Part shown: positions 9,763 through 18,480 of the stretch, piece after piece
Position numbering within the stretch: the stretch's first letter is position 1
Layout: every line of letters begins with the position of its first letter
Assembly (NCBI RefSeq): GCF_027889715.1
Contig: NZ_JAPJZH010000018.1
Coordinates: forward strand, 43,738 to 107,737
Direction: 5' to 3'
Source: Allohoeflea poritis
Lineage (GTDB): Bacteria > Pseudomonadota > Alphaproteobacteria > Rhizobiales > Rhizobiaceae
DNA: 64,000 nucleotides
Position numbers and translations under genes: made by a program
The notes under the pieces: model-generated
Told to the model about the DNA's origin: nothing
The model's input: the letters and a program-made list of their open reading frames with translations, nothing else
The model's database searches: none

Positions 9763-11559
9763 TCAAAATGCCGCGGCGTCAAGCGCCATCGTCGATTCCG
9801 AACCGGCTTCGATGCGCTGCTTGCGCAGGGCCGTCTCCGGCATGATCCGCTCGAAGAAGAAACGCGCGGTCGTCAGCTTGTTCTGCAGGTAGTCGGCATC
9901 ATCGCCGGCACCGTTCGCCAGCTTGTCCTGCGCGACCTTGGCCATCTGCGCCCACATGTAGCCAAGGGCAACCACGCCGAACAGATGCATGTAGTCGGTC
10001 GAGCCGGCGCCGGCATTGTCCGGATTGGACATGCCGTTCTGCATGAACCACATGGTGGAGCCCTGCAGATCGTTGAGCCCCTTCTTCAGCGCCTTGGTGA
10101 AGGGCGCCATGTTCTCGTCGCTGCGGTTCTCCTCGCAGAAATCGCCGACTTCCTTGAAGAAAGCCATCACGGCGCGGCCATTGTTGGCGCCCAGTTTACG
10201 GCCGACCAGATCGAGTGCCTGGATGCCGTTGGCGCCCTCATAGATCATGGCGATACGGGCATCGCGCACATACTGGCTCATGCCCCATTCCTCGATATAG
10301 CCGTGGCCGCCAAACATCTGCTGGGCGGCGACCGCATTGTCGAAGCCGCGATCCGTCAGCACGCCCTTGAGGATCGGGGTCATCAGGCCAAGCACGTCGT
10401 CAGCCGCCTGACGGTCTTCTTCCGTATCGGATCGGTGCTTGAGATCGGCCTGCAGCGCAGTCCACAAGACGAGGGCGCGGCTCGCCTCGTTGAAGGCGCG
10501 GTTGTTCATCAGGGTGCGCCGCACATCCGGATGCACGATGATGGGATCGGCCTTCTTTTCCGGTTCCTTCGCGCCGGTCAGCGACCGGCCCTGGATACGC
10601 TCGCGCGCATAATTGGCGGCATTCTGACTGGCGATCTCGGACTGGCACAGGCCCTGCAGGCCGACGCCGAGGCGCGCTTCGTTCATCATCACGAACATCG
10701 CGTTGAGGCCGCGGTTCTCCTCGCCGATGAGGTAACCGGTCGCATCGTCATAGTTCATGACACAGGTGGCATTGCCGTGGATGCCCATCTTTTCCTCGAT
10801 GGATCCGCAGGACACGCCGTTCGGGTCGGTGACATTGCCGGCCTCATCGACCCTCAGCTTGGGAACGATGAACAGGGAAATGCCCTTGACGCCTTCGGGC
10901 GCGCCCTCGATGCGTGCAAGCACCAGATGAATGATGTTGTCCGACATGTCGTGATCGCCGGCGGAGATGAAGATCTTCTGCCCGGAAATCTTGTAGCTGC
11001 CGTCGCCCTGCGGCACCGCCTTGGTGCGCAGCAGGCCGAGATCGGTGCCGCAATGCGGCTCGGTCAGGTTCATGGTGCCGGTCCACGAACCCTCGATCAT
11101 CTTCGGCAGCCATTTGGCTTTCTGCTCGTCGCTGCCATGTTCGGAGATCGCGGCAATCGCTCCCTGGGTGAGGCCCGGATACATCATCAGCGCCATATTG
11201 GCCGCCGAAAGATATTCGCCGATGGCGGTATGCAGCACCAGCGGAAGTCCCTGGCCGCCATATTCCGGGTCGGCTGATAGGCCCATCCAGCCGCCCTCGC
11301 GGTAGATGTCGAACGCCTCCTTGAAGCCCTTGGGGGTCGTCACCGTGCCGTCGTCATGGCGCACGCAACCTTCCTGGTCGCCGACCTGGTTGAGCGGCAG
11401 AAGGACCTCTTCCGCGAACTTCGAGCCTTCCTGCAAGATGGCTTCGACGACATCGGGCGTCGCGTCGGAAAAGCCTGGAAGGTTGTTGTATCGCTCGTAA
11501 CCGAGCACGTCGTTGAGGATGAACAGCGTGTCTTTGACCGGGGCCTGATAGCTTGGCAT
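9763..11559 (-). CDS. Acyl-CoA dehydrogenase, large subclass with C-terminal extension (AcdA/DmdC-like)
   Basis: A 598-residue acyl-CoA dehydrogenase of the large subclass. After the N-terminal [19 protein letters not shown] signature come the flavin domain ([18 protein letters not shown]), the C-terminal helical domain ([20 protein letters not shown]) and [13 protein letters not shown], where Glu is the likely catalytic base, followed by the extra about 120-residue C-terminal domain of this subclass. Relatives are annotated as 3-methylmercaptopropionyl-CoA dehydrogenase, but in rhizobia the same gene heads general fatty acid operons, which fits here. The ATG at 11559 is preferred over an earlier in-frame start because it gives the conserved N-terminus and has AGAG upstream. 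First gene of the operon. Confidence 0.93.
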   Translation of the reverse strand: MPSYQAPVKDTLFILNDVLGYERYNNLPGFSDATPDVVEAILQEGSKFAEEVLLPLNQVGDQEGCVRHDDGTVTTPKGFKEAFDIYREGGWMGLSADPEYGGQGLPLVLHTAIGEYLSAANMALMMYPGLTQGAIAAISEHGSDEQKAKWLPKMIEGSWTGTMNLTEPHCGTDLGLLRTKAVPQGDGSYKISGQKIFISAGDHDMSDNIIHLVLARIEGAPEGVKGISLFIVPKLRVDEAGNVTDPNGVSCGSIEEKMGIHGNATCVMNYDDATGYLIGEENRGLNAMFVMMNEARLGVGLQGLCQSEIASQNAANYARERIQGRSLTGAKEPEKKADPIIVHPDVRRTLMNNRAFNEASRALVLWTALQADLKHRSDTEEDRQAADDVLGLMTPILKGVLTDRGFDNAVAAQQMFGGHGYIEEWGMSQYVRDARIAMIYEGANGIQALDLVGRKLGANNGRAVMAFFKEVGDFCEENRSDENMAPFTKALKKGLNDLQGSTMWFMQNGMSNPDNAGAGSTDYMHLFGVVALGYMWAQMAKVAQDKLANGAGDDADYLQNKLTTARFFFERIMPETALRKQRIEAGSESTMALDAAAF

Positions 11560-11977
11560 TGGGGCTCTCTTATTTGGTCCGAGGTGTCGGGAGGTTGGTT
11601 GACGTCCTATACAATTAATTGACGTTTGCGTAAACGTCAAAATTTTACAATCGGTTTCCCTTACGATTCACGCGAAATTGAGCGCTTTGGTGGCATGTTT
11701 TCGCATTTCGCAAGTGGTTTTGGCTGCGGTGACGCCGCTACTGACGAAAACCGGTCGATTGCCGGCCGGTTAAGAAATTTGCCAAAAAGTAACCTAGGTT
11801 AACGGGTTGTTTACCACGTTTCGTGAATGTTCGCATAGCGGCGGTAAATCCCGATTCACCAGTTCCTCGTCACAGACGGATTACCAATCGCATCGGCTTT
11901 TCTGTCTGATTGCCCGGTAGAGAAGCCGCATGCGGCCAGAGGTTGGAACTTACCGTTCTTAATTCGACACGGATAAA
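11560..11977. other. 418-bp divergent intergenic region between the fad-like operon and podJ-like gene
   Basis: Holds the palindromic operator at 11619-11640 near the fad-like operon. On the podJ side it contains a perfect 12-bp palindrome TAACCTAGGTTA (11790-11801) and two GATTC (GANTC) sites, at 11665-11669 and 11853-11857, the second about 120 bp before the podJ-like start. GANTC is the CcrM methylation site of alphaproteobacteria, and CtrA half-sites resemble GTTAAC. I see no coding potential or RNA gene in it. Confidence 0.6.
11619..11640. promoter_or_regulatory. 22-bp palindromic operator (MerR/LiuR-like) upstream of the beta-oxidation operon
   Basis: TTGACGTTT (11619-11627), a four-base centre GCGT, and AAACGTCAA (11632-11640) form a perfect 9-bp inverted repeat 60 bp upstream of the first acyl-CoA dehydrogenase start codon. 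The half-site resembles the site attributed to LiuR-type MerR regulators of branched-chain and fatty acid catabolism in proteobacteria; that assignment is from memory of the motif. No such regulator gene is adjacent. Confidence 0.7.
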
Positions 11978-14900
11978 ATGATGAACAGCTCAAGACCTCC
12001 GAGAAACTGGCAGAACTCCCGGCAAAACTCTTCCGTTGACGTCCTGAACCAGTCGATTGCCGATCTGGAAGCGCGTATCGATGCGCTCAACAATCGGAAC
12101 CGGCAGCAGCCGGCGCGGCCGCAGGGCCAGCAACGCGCGCCGGAGGCGGAAATCCACCAGCAAATGGCCGAGCAACTGCGCCGGCCTCCGCAAAACACCC
12201 TTCCTCAGCGGGAACTCACCCAGCGGGAGCCGGCATACCATGAAGCGGTCCCGCAGCAGGCGGTTCCGGCCGGCAGCACCAGCCGCGCGCGCAGGGCAGC
12301 CAAGGCGGCCTCGCCCGAAACCAGCAACGCCATGCGCGATATTGCCGAAGCGCTTGCCGCGATGCGCGACGATATGCGGCGCGATGTCGACGAAATCAAA
12401 ACCATGACCGGATCGGCGGCCATGCCGGGCGAAATCCGCAACGACCTTGCGCATCTGGCCGGTCAGCTTGAAGCATTGGAAGCCGCGCGCGCAGGCCATC
12501 AGGGCGGCGAACTGCACCGCGAACTCGATGAGCTGCGCTCCCTCGTAAACGAACTCGCGCGCGAGGAAAGCATGCGCAGGCTCGAAAACCGTTGGGACGG
12601 TTTTGAAGAGCGGATCTCGGATCTCGATCCGGCGGCGGTGCGCGAGGAACTGATCACGCTCTCCTACCGCCTCGACGATATCAAATCCTCCATCGGCCAG
12701 CTTCCGTCGGCCTTGCCGCTCCACGCGCTGGAAGACAAGATCAAGATGCTGGTCGGAGCCATCGATGCCATGTCGAGGCAGCCGGCGGCGTCCGACCCGG
12801 AAGTCGCGCGCCAGTTCGCGCTGCTCGACGAAAGGCTCGACGAGATCAGCCGTGCCATTGTCGCCACCCAGAACGCCCAGGCCTCGTCGGTGGACCACGA
12901 GGCGATCGAACGGCTGGAAAGCCGCATGGATGCCCTGGTCGACCGTATCGGCCAGATCGGTCAGTCCAACCAGACCCAGATCGGGCGCCAGAGCGAAGCG
13001 CACAATGAACTTTCGCAACGCCTCGAGTCATTGACCCGCAGGGTCGAGGACCTGGCCCATGAGGAAGCGATCAGCGCCGTGGCCGAGCGGCTCGACACGC
13101 TGACCCACACCCTGGTTCAGCAGTTTTCGAGCACCGATCCGCATCTGATTGCGCAGATCGACGAATTGTCGCGCAAGGTCGACACGATCGATCTTGAGAG
13201 CGTCAATGCCCAGATCGCCCACCAGCTCAACGAATTGTCGCTGCGTATCGACAACATCAATACCGACCTGACGGCGACGAACGGCAACCAGGACCAGCTC
13301 TATGGCCGTCTCGAGGAACTCGCCGACCGCGTCGAGCAGAGTGCGGCCCGTGAAACGGTTGTGGATTTCACGCCCATCGAGATGCGGTTGGCCGACCTGG
13401 CGGCGCGTCTCGATGAGTCGCAATCGCCGAATTATGTCAGCGACGATGCCATCCGCAACCTGGAAGATCAGGTGGCGGGACTGTCGAGCCTTCTGAACAA
13501 TCCCGATCCGAACGGTGAGTCCGCCGCGGTGCTTGAGCCGCGTCTTGCCGCTATCGAGGACCATTTGTCGGCCAGCAGGGCGGACAGCCAGGATCTGGTG
13601 ATCGAAGCCGCTCGGCAGGCGGCGGAAACGGCCGTCGCGTCCTTCCAGCAAAACGGTGCGCCGCCGGCCGACATGGCCGCGGTCGAGTCCCTTGTCAGCG
13701 ATCTGCGCTCACTGGAGGACCTCAGCCGCAGGAGCGAGGAGCGCAGCACGCGCACCATCGACGCGGTGCATGACACGCTTCTCAAGATTGCCGAACGGCT
13801 GGAGAAGCTCGAGGAAACCACGGCTGCTCCGGCGCCGGCCCTGACACGGGACGACGATTTCGCGGACGAGGGCCGGGGACTGGCCGACTACCGCGATGCC
13901 GACCGGCAGTCCATGGAGTTCGGTTCGCACGAAATGCAATCGTCGAGCTATTCACCCACGTCGCATGAGCCGATCGACTACGGCACCGACGAGCGGGACG
14001 CATTCGAGCTGGAACCGGCCGCGACGGCGTCCGCAGTCTACCCGCCCGAGGCCATGGTTCATCCCGATGACCCCGCTCCGATTGTCTCCCAGGATGATGA
14101 CGACATGCCGCGGGAGGACGATGTCCCCGCGGGAAAGTCGCTGCTGTCCGGCTTAAAGAAGCGCTTTGCCGGCAGTACCCGTCAGACGGACGTTTCTGAG
14201 TCGCGGGACAATGCGCTTCAAAATGTCGATCCGGCGCCGTCCATCGATCCGGTCGGCGATATCGATCCGGAAACGGCCAATATGCCGCTCGAGCCGGGTT
14301 CAGGCGCCCCGGACATCAAGAAGATCATGGCCAAGGTCCGTCATGCGCAGAACATGGCCGATCAGGATCACGCCTATTCGGCAGAATCCGAACAATCGGG
14401 CAACGGCAAGGCCGATTTCATAGCGGCCGCCCGCCGCGCCGCCCAGGCAGCCGCCAGCGAAGTGGCGGAGATGGAAAGTGTGGACGAGGACAAGAAAGGC
14501 CGCTCTGCCCTGGTTGAGACGGTGAGCCGGAGCCGCAAGCCGATCCTGCTGGCCGCCGGCGCCGTGTTGCTGGCGGTCATCTCCTATCCTCTGCTGTCCG
14601 GCTTCATCGGCGGCGAGCAGAAACCCGTGGAGACGGCGTCCGTCGAACAGCCGGCCGTTGTCGAGCCCGCAACGCCGCCGGTAACCGAACCGGCGCCTGT
14701 CGTGGAACCGGAACTGCCGAAGGTCGAGGTGATCGAACGGCAGGTCGAGGAGGTTGTCGCGCCTGTCGTTGCATCCAACAACGATGCCGCGCCGGCACAG
14801 ACGCTTTCCGCAGACAACCAGGTCCAGCCGAGTTCGAGCTTCCAGCCCGCCGAGCCGGCACCCGTTGAGGAAGTAGCCGCGATTCCGGCGGAGCCGGCAG

Positions 14901-15772
14901 CGCCGGCGATGGACATCGAATTGCCGCCGGAAACGGTCGGGCCGCTTGCACTGCGCGAGGCCGCTGCCAGTGGCGACAGCCTTGCATTGTTCGAGATCGG
15001 GGCGCGCTACACGGAAGGCCGTGGCGTCGCGACCGATCTCGGTGAGGCGGCCAAGTGGTATCAGCGTTCCGCGGATCTTGGGTTTGCGCCGGCGCAGTAC
15101 CGTCTGGCCAACTTCTATGAGAAAGGCTCCGGGCTGAACCGCGATGTCGAAAAGGCCATGACCTGGTATGTGAAGGCCGCCGAGCAGGGCAATGCCAGCG
15201 CCATGCACAATCTTGCGGTGCTGCACGCGATGGGACCTGGCGGCGCCGCCGACTATGATGCGGCCGGCAAATGGTTCACCAAAGCGGCCGATCTTGGCGT
15301 AAAGGACAGCCAGTTCAATCTCGCAATCCTGCACGCGCGTGGCAGCGGCGTTTCCCAGGACCTCGAAGAGACCTACAAATGGTTCGCCATCGCGGCCAAA
15401 TCCGGAGACAAGGATGCGGCCAAGAAGCGCGACGAGGTTGCCAACGCGTTGCGCCCCGAGCAGCTCGAAAGCGCGCGGGCCAAGGTTGAACTCTGGAAGC
15501 CCGCACCGCTCATCGAAGCGGCCAACACGGCGCGCATTCCGCCCGAATGGCGCGGCGCCGAGACCCGCACGGCTTCCGTCGACATGACCAAGGCGGTCAA
15601 GAATATCCAGGCGATCCTGACCAAGAACGGTTTCGATACGGGCGGCGTTGACGGCATCATGGGCGCCCGCACCGTCAGCGCCATCAAGTCGTTCCAGGAA
15701 TCGGTCGGGCTGGAGCCCACCGGTGAAGTCGACGATGCGCTCGTAAAGCAATTGATCGAACGCAACAATTAG
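11978..15772 (+). CDS. podJ: PodJ-like polar localization factor (coiled coil, one membrane span, Sel1 repeats, peptidoglycan-binding domain)
   Basis: A 1264-residue protein. Residues about 40-620 are long heptad-rich coiled coil; about 620-850 are acidic and disordered; KPILLAAGAVLLAVISYPLL (about 852-872) is a single membrane span; then a Pro/Val/Glu-rich periplasmic linker, four Sel1-like repeats (about 988-1160, e.g. EAAKWYQRSADLGFAPAQY and KAMTWYVKAAEQGNASAMHN) and a C-terminal peptidoglycan-binding domain (about 1204-1264, ILTKNGFDTGGVDGIMGART). This is the order of PodJ of Caulobacter and rhizobia, which organises the cell pole. Adjacent ATGs at 11978 and 11981 are both plausible starts. 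It is a single-gene unit. Confidence 0.85.
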   Translation: MMNSSRPPRNWQNSRQNSSVDVLNQSIADLEARIDALNNRNRQQPARPQGQQRAPEAEIHQQMAEQLRRPPQNTLPQRELTQREPAYHEAVPQQAVPAGSTSRARRAAKAASPETSNAMRDIAEALAAMRDDMRRDVDEIKTMTGSAAMPGEIRNDLAHLAGQLEALEAARAGHQGGELHRELDELRSLVNELAREESMRRLENRWDGFEERISDLDPAAVREELITLSYRLDDIKSSIGQLPSALPLHALEDKIKMLVGAIDAMSRQPAASDPEVARQFALLDERLDEISRAIVATQNAQASSVDHEAIERLESRMDALVDRIGQIGQSNQTQIGRQSEAHNELSQRLESLTRRVEDLAHEEAISAVAERLDTLTHTLVQQFSSTDPHLIAQIDELSRKVDTIDLESVNAQIAHQLNELSLRIDNINTDLTATNGNQDQLYGRLEELADRVEQSAARETVVDFTPIEMRLADLAARLDESQSPNYVSDDAIRNLEDQVAGLSSLLNNPDPNGESAAVLEPRLAAIEDHLSASRADSQDLVIEAARQAAETAVASFQQNGAPPADMAAVESLVSDLRSLEDLSRRSEERSTRTIDAVHDTLLKIAERLEKLEETTAAPAPALTRDDDFADEGRGLADYRDADRQSMEFGSHEMQSSSYSPTSHEPIDYGTDERDAFELEPAATASAVYPPEAMVHPDDPAPIVSQDDDDMPREDDVPAGKSLLSGLKKRFAGSTRQTDVSESRDNALQNVDPAPSIDPVGDIDPETANMPLEPGSGAPDIKKIMAKVRHAQNMADQDHAYSAESEQSGNGKADFIAAARRAAQAAASEVAEMESVDEDKKGRSALVETVSRSRKPILLAAGAVLLAVISYPLLSGFIGGEQKPVETASVEQPAVVEPATPPVTEPAPVVEPELPKVEVIERQVEEVVAPVVASNNDAAPAQTLSADNQVQPSSSFQPAEPAPVEEVAAIPAEPAAPAMDIELPPETVGPLALREAAASGDSLALFEIGARYTEGRGVATDLGEAAKWYQRSADLGFAPAQYRLANFYEKGSGLNRDVEKAMTWYVKAAEQGNASAMHNLAVLHAMGPGGAADYDAAGKWFTKAADLGVKDSQFNLAILHARGSGVSQDLEETYKWFAIAAKSGDKDAAKKRDEVANALRPEQLESARAKVELWKPAPLIEAANTARIPPEWRGAETRTASVDMTKAVKNIQAILTKNGFDTGGVDGIMGARTVSAIKSFQESVGLEPTGEVDDALVKQLIERNN

Positions 15773-15800
15773 GCTTTTCCGTCTTAACCAAAACAGCATT

Positions 15801-15832
15801 GCGGCCGCCGGTTCACTGGACCCGGCGGCCGC
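15801..15832 (+). terminator. Probable terminator after the podJ-like gene
   Basis: A perfect 11-bp GC-rich stem (GCGGCCGCCGG at 15801-15811 with CCGGCGGCCGC at 15822-15832) begins 28 bp after the stop. The following TTCCGTTCTACCTTTT is only loosely T-rich, so it may be an imperfect terminator or an mRNA end-protecting hairpin. Confidence 0.6.
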
Positions 15833-16004
15833 TTCCGTTCTACCTTTTCAGGCGAACCGTAAGCCGGCTGAATCTGGCTCCATGACCGCGCGTTTCTGGC
15901 CCCAATCAGAGCGATTGACTTAGCAGAACATAAGGCGCATGACAGTCGTGGATGCCCGCTGCATCCGGTCTTTTATCTTTTGGGAATAGCCGCTTCGGCC
16001 CGAC

Positions 16005-16931
16005 ATGAGCATCTATCTGCCCATAGCAGAATTGTCAGTCAATGCCTTCATTATCCTGGGGATGGGCGCGGCTGTCGGATTTCTTTCGGGCATGTTCGGT
16101 GTGGGCGGCGGCTTTCTCATCACACCGCTGCTGATCTTCTACAATATCCCGCCGCCCGTCGCCGTTGCGACCGGCGCCAACCAGGTTGTTGCATCGTCCT
16201 TTTCCGGTGCGCTGTCGCATTTCAGGCGCGGCACGCTGGACGTCAAGCTCGGGCTTACTTTACTTGCAGGAGGTCTGGCAGGCGCCTCCGTCGGCATATA
16301 CCTGTTCACGCTTTTAAGACAGCTCGGTCAGCTGGACCTGATCATCTCGCTCTTTTACGTCACATTCCTCAGTGTCGTCGGCGGCCTGATGCTGATCGAA
16401 AGCATCAACGCCTTGCGCCGGGCGGCCGCGAACAAGCCGGTTTCCCTGCGCAAACCCGGGCAGCATAACTGGGTCCACCGCCTCCCGTTCAAGATGCGCT
16501 TCAAGCGTTCCAAGATCTATCTCAGCGTCATTCCGGTCATCGTTCTCGGCTTCGGCATCGGCGTTCTGACATCCATCATGGGTGTCGGCGGCGGCTTCAT
16601 CATGGTCCCGGCGATGATCTACCTGCTGCGCATCCCGACAAATGTGGTTATCGGCACATCGTTGTTTCAGATCATTTTCGTGACCGCGTTCACCACCATC
16701 GTACAGGCCACCACCAACCAGTCGGTCGATATTTTTCTCGCCGGCCTGCTGATGATCGCGGGCGTGATCGGAGCCCAATACGGCGTGCGGGTCGGCCAGC
16801 AATTGCGTGGCGAACAGTTGCGTGCCCTGCTGGCGATCATCGTCCTGGCCGTTGGGGTGCGGCTTGCCTACGATTTGATCGCGACACCCGACGAATTCTA
16901 CTCGATCGCGACCACCGGGGTCGGATATTGA
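16005..16931 (+). CDS. Sulfite exporter TauE/SafE family membrane protein
   Basis: A 308-residue integral membrane protein with about eight hydrophobic segments and two copies of the family's glycine-rich motif: GMFGVGGGFLITPLL in the first half and SIMGVGGGFIMVPAMI in the second, the internal repeat typical of TauE/SafE permeases. The family exports sulfite or organosulfur anions, but the substrate here is not deducible. The stop codon overlaps the start of the next gene (TGATG), so the two are translationally coupled. That gene is a TIGR02186-type exported protein, a common partner of this permease subgroup in alphaproteobacteria. Confidence 0.9.
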   Translation: MSIYLPIAELSVNAFIILGMGAAVGFLSGMFGVGGGFLITPLLIFYNIPPPVAVATGANQVVASSFSGALSHFRRGTLDVKLGLTLLAGGLAGASVGIYLFTLLRQLGQLDLIISLFYVTFLSVVGGLMLIESINALRRAAANKPVSLRKPGQHNWVHRLPFKMRFKRSKIYLSVIPVIVLGFGIGVLTSIMGVGGGFIMVPAMIYLLRIPTNVVIGTSLFQIIFVTAFTTIVQATTNQSVDIFLAGLLMIAGVIGAQYGVRVGQQLRGEQLRALLAIIVLAVGVRLAYDLIATPDEFYSIATTGVGY

Positions 16932-17716
16932 TGCGCTGGCCGGTCCGCATACGCCTTGTGGCCCTGGCGCTCGTCTGGTTGCTGACCGCCGCCGGGGCCG
17001 CCGCGCAGGATGAACGACTGGAGATCGGCATCTCCACCGACGAGATCGCCATTACGTCGGATTTCGCCGGCGCTGACCTCACCGTGTTCGGCGCGCTGGA
17101 CAATGCCGACGACCTCCTGCTGCAGCTCGGCCGCTACGATATCATCGTGGCGCTTGAAGGCCCCGCGAAGGAAACGGTGGTGCGTCGCAAGGAACGGGTC
17201 TTCGGCATCTGGATCAATCGCTATTCGATGCGCTTCGCGCCGGCGCCGGCATCCTATTCCCTGTCGAGCACGCTGCCCATTGACCGGATCACAAAGGAGA
17301 TCGAGCTCAGCGGCAAGGCCATCGGCGTGAGGCACATCCACCTGACACCGCTCGGCAATGTCGGCGACGGATCGCGCGTACCGGAATTCCGGGATGCGCT
17401 CCTGCGGTTGCGGGAAGAAGACGGCATCTACCAGAGCGAACCGCTCGGTGTCGAATTCGTCAGCTCCAGCCTTTTCCGGGCGACACTGCGCCTGCCGGCG
17501 AACATCCCGGTTGGCGAGCACCGGCTGCGCGCTTTCCTTTTCAAGAACAATGAATTCGTCATGGAGCGTCAGCTCCGTCTCCGCGTGGTCAAGACCGGTA
17601 TCGAACAGTTCATATTCGAACTGGCGCAGAACCATTCGTTCGTCTACGGCGTGCTTGCGGTTCTGCTGGCCATGCTGACCGGCTGGCTCGGCAGCCTGAT
17701 CTTCAGGCGGGATTAG
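16931..17716 (+). CDS. TIGR02186 family exported, C-terminally anchored protein
   Basis: A 261-residue protein with a cleavable signal peptide (LVALALVWLLTAAGAAAQ, cut after AQ or AAA), a periplasmic region of about 210 residues rich in beta strands (ERLEIGISTDEIAITSDFAG, DLTVFGALDNADD), and a C-terminal membrane anchor (VYGVLAVLLAMLTGWLGSLI) ending in RRD. This matches the conserved alphaproteobacterial family TIGR02186, of unknown function, which repeatedly neighbours TauE-type permeases. The ATG at 16931 overlaps the upstream stop. A function tied to the permease, such as an assembly or periplasmic accessory factor, is inference only. Confidence 0.85.
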   Translation: MRWPVRIRLVALALVWLLTAAGAAAQDERLEIGISTDEIAITSDFAGADLTVFGALDNADDLLLQLGRYDIIVALEGPAKETVVRRKERVFGIWINRYSMRFAPAPASYSLSSTLPIDRITKEIELSGKAIGVRHIHLTPLGNVGDGSRVPEFRDALLRLREEDGIYQSEPLGVEFVSSSLFRATLRLPANIPVGEHRLRAFLFKNNEFVMERQLRLRVVKTGIEQFIFELAQNHSFVYGVLAVLLAMLTGWLGSLIFRRD

Positions 17717-17728
17717 GTTTTCGGCCGA

Positions 17729-18460
17729 TCAGGCGATCAACCTGTCGAACGGCACCGAGTATATCCGTTCGCGGCCGAGCAGATGGGCGGTCAGCTGGCT
17801 CTTGTGGAAGAGCCCCTGAAATGCGGCATTGCGCAGATTGAGCCCGCCCGTCGTCACGCCGAAGGCGGGCATGATGAGGCGCAGCCCGTCGCTGGCGAAA
17901 CACGGCCTGCGAACGCCCTTGCCGCGCCGCACCACGCGCGCCGCCGGATGCAGGTGACCGGCGACCTCGCCGGCCGTGTCCGCCGTTCCCCCAAGCGGCT
18001 CGTGCCGGAAGCAAAGACCGTCGAACAGCAGCGCGTTCACGCAGTCCCCCGCTAGGCCGGCCGGATGGTCCGGGTCGTGGTTGCCGGCGATCCAGTACCA
18101 GTCGCGGCCGCGCATCATGGAGCCGATCTGCGCCAGGCTTTCCCCGGGCAGTGCGCCGGCGCCATGGCGGTCGTGAAAACTGTCACCCAGACTGACAACG
18201 CAGGCTGGCCGGTAGCGGTCGAGCGCGACCTGGAGCAGTTTCAGCGTCAGGCCCGTATCGTAGGGCGGCAGCAGCATGCCGCGCCGCGCATAGGCCGCCC
18301 CGGTCTCCAGATGCAGGTCCGATACCACGAGCGTCCGGCTGTCCGGCAGATAGAGCGCGCCGATCGGGTCGCATATTGCCGCCGTGCCATTGATGTCGAT
18401 TTCCGCGGTGCTGATCATGTCGTCGGCGATCACTGCCTGTGCGGCGCTGGCCCTGTTCAT
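17729..18460 (-). CDS. pdeM: Ligase-associated DNA damage response endonuclease PdeM
   Basis: A 243-residue calcineurin-like metallophosphoesterase. The metal-binding motifs are in order: VSDLHLE (DxH), SLGDSFHD (GDxxxD), AGNHD (GNHD) and GHLHPAA (GHxH). This small subgroup is the endonuclease that in many bacteria is encoded with an Lhr-type helicase, an ATP-dependent DNA ligase and an exonuclease in a DNA damage response cassette. Here it follows the helicase gene by 20 bp on the same strand, supporting the assignment. The ligase and exonuclease partners are not in this window on either side. Confidence 0.9.
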   Translation of the reverse strand: MNRASAAQAVIADDMISTAEIDINGTAAICDPIGALYLPDSRTLVVSDLHLETGAAYARRGMLLPPYDTGLTLKLLQVALDRYRPACVVSLGDSFHDRHGAGALPGESLAQIGSMMRGRDWYWIAGNHDPDHPAGLAGDCVNALLFDGLCFRHEPLGGTADTAGEVAGHLHPAARVVRRGKGVRRPCFASDGLRLIMPAFGVTTGGLNLRNAAFQGLFHKSQLTAHLLGRERIYSVPFDRLIA

Positions 18461-18480
18461 TCCTCGTCATGCCCTCGTAT

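Noticed and set aside
14300..15799. 499-residue open frame antisense to podJ
   Set aside because: Covers the Sel1 and linker region of a clear plus-strand gene, with no ribosome site or domain of its own.
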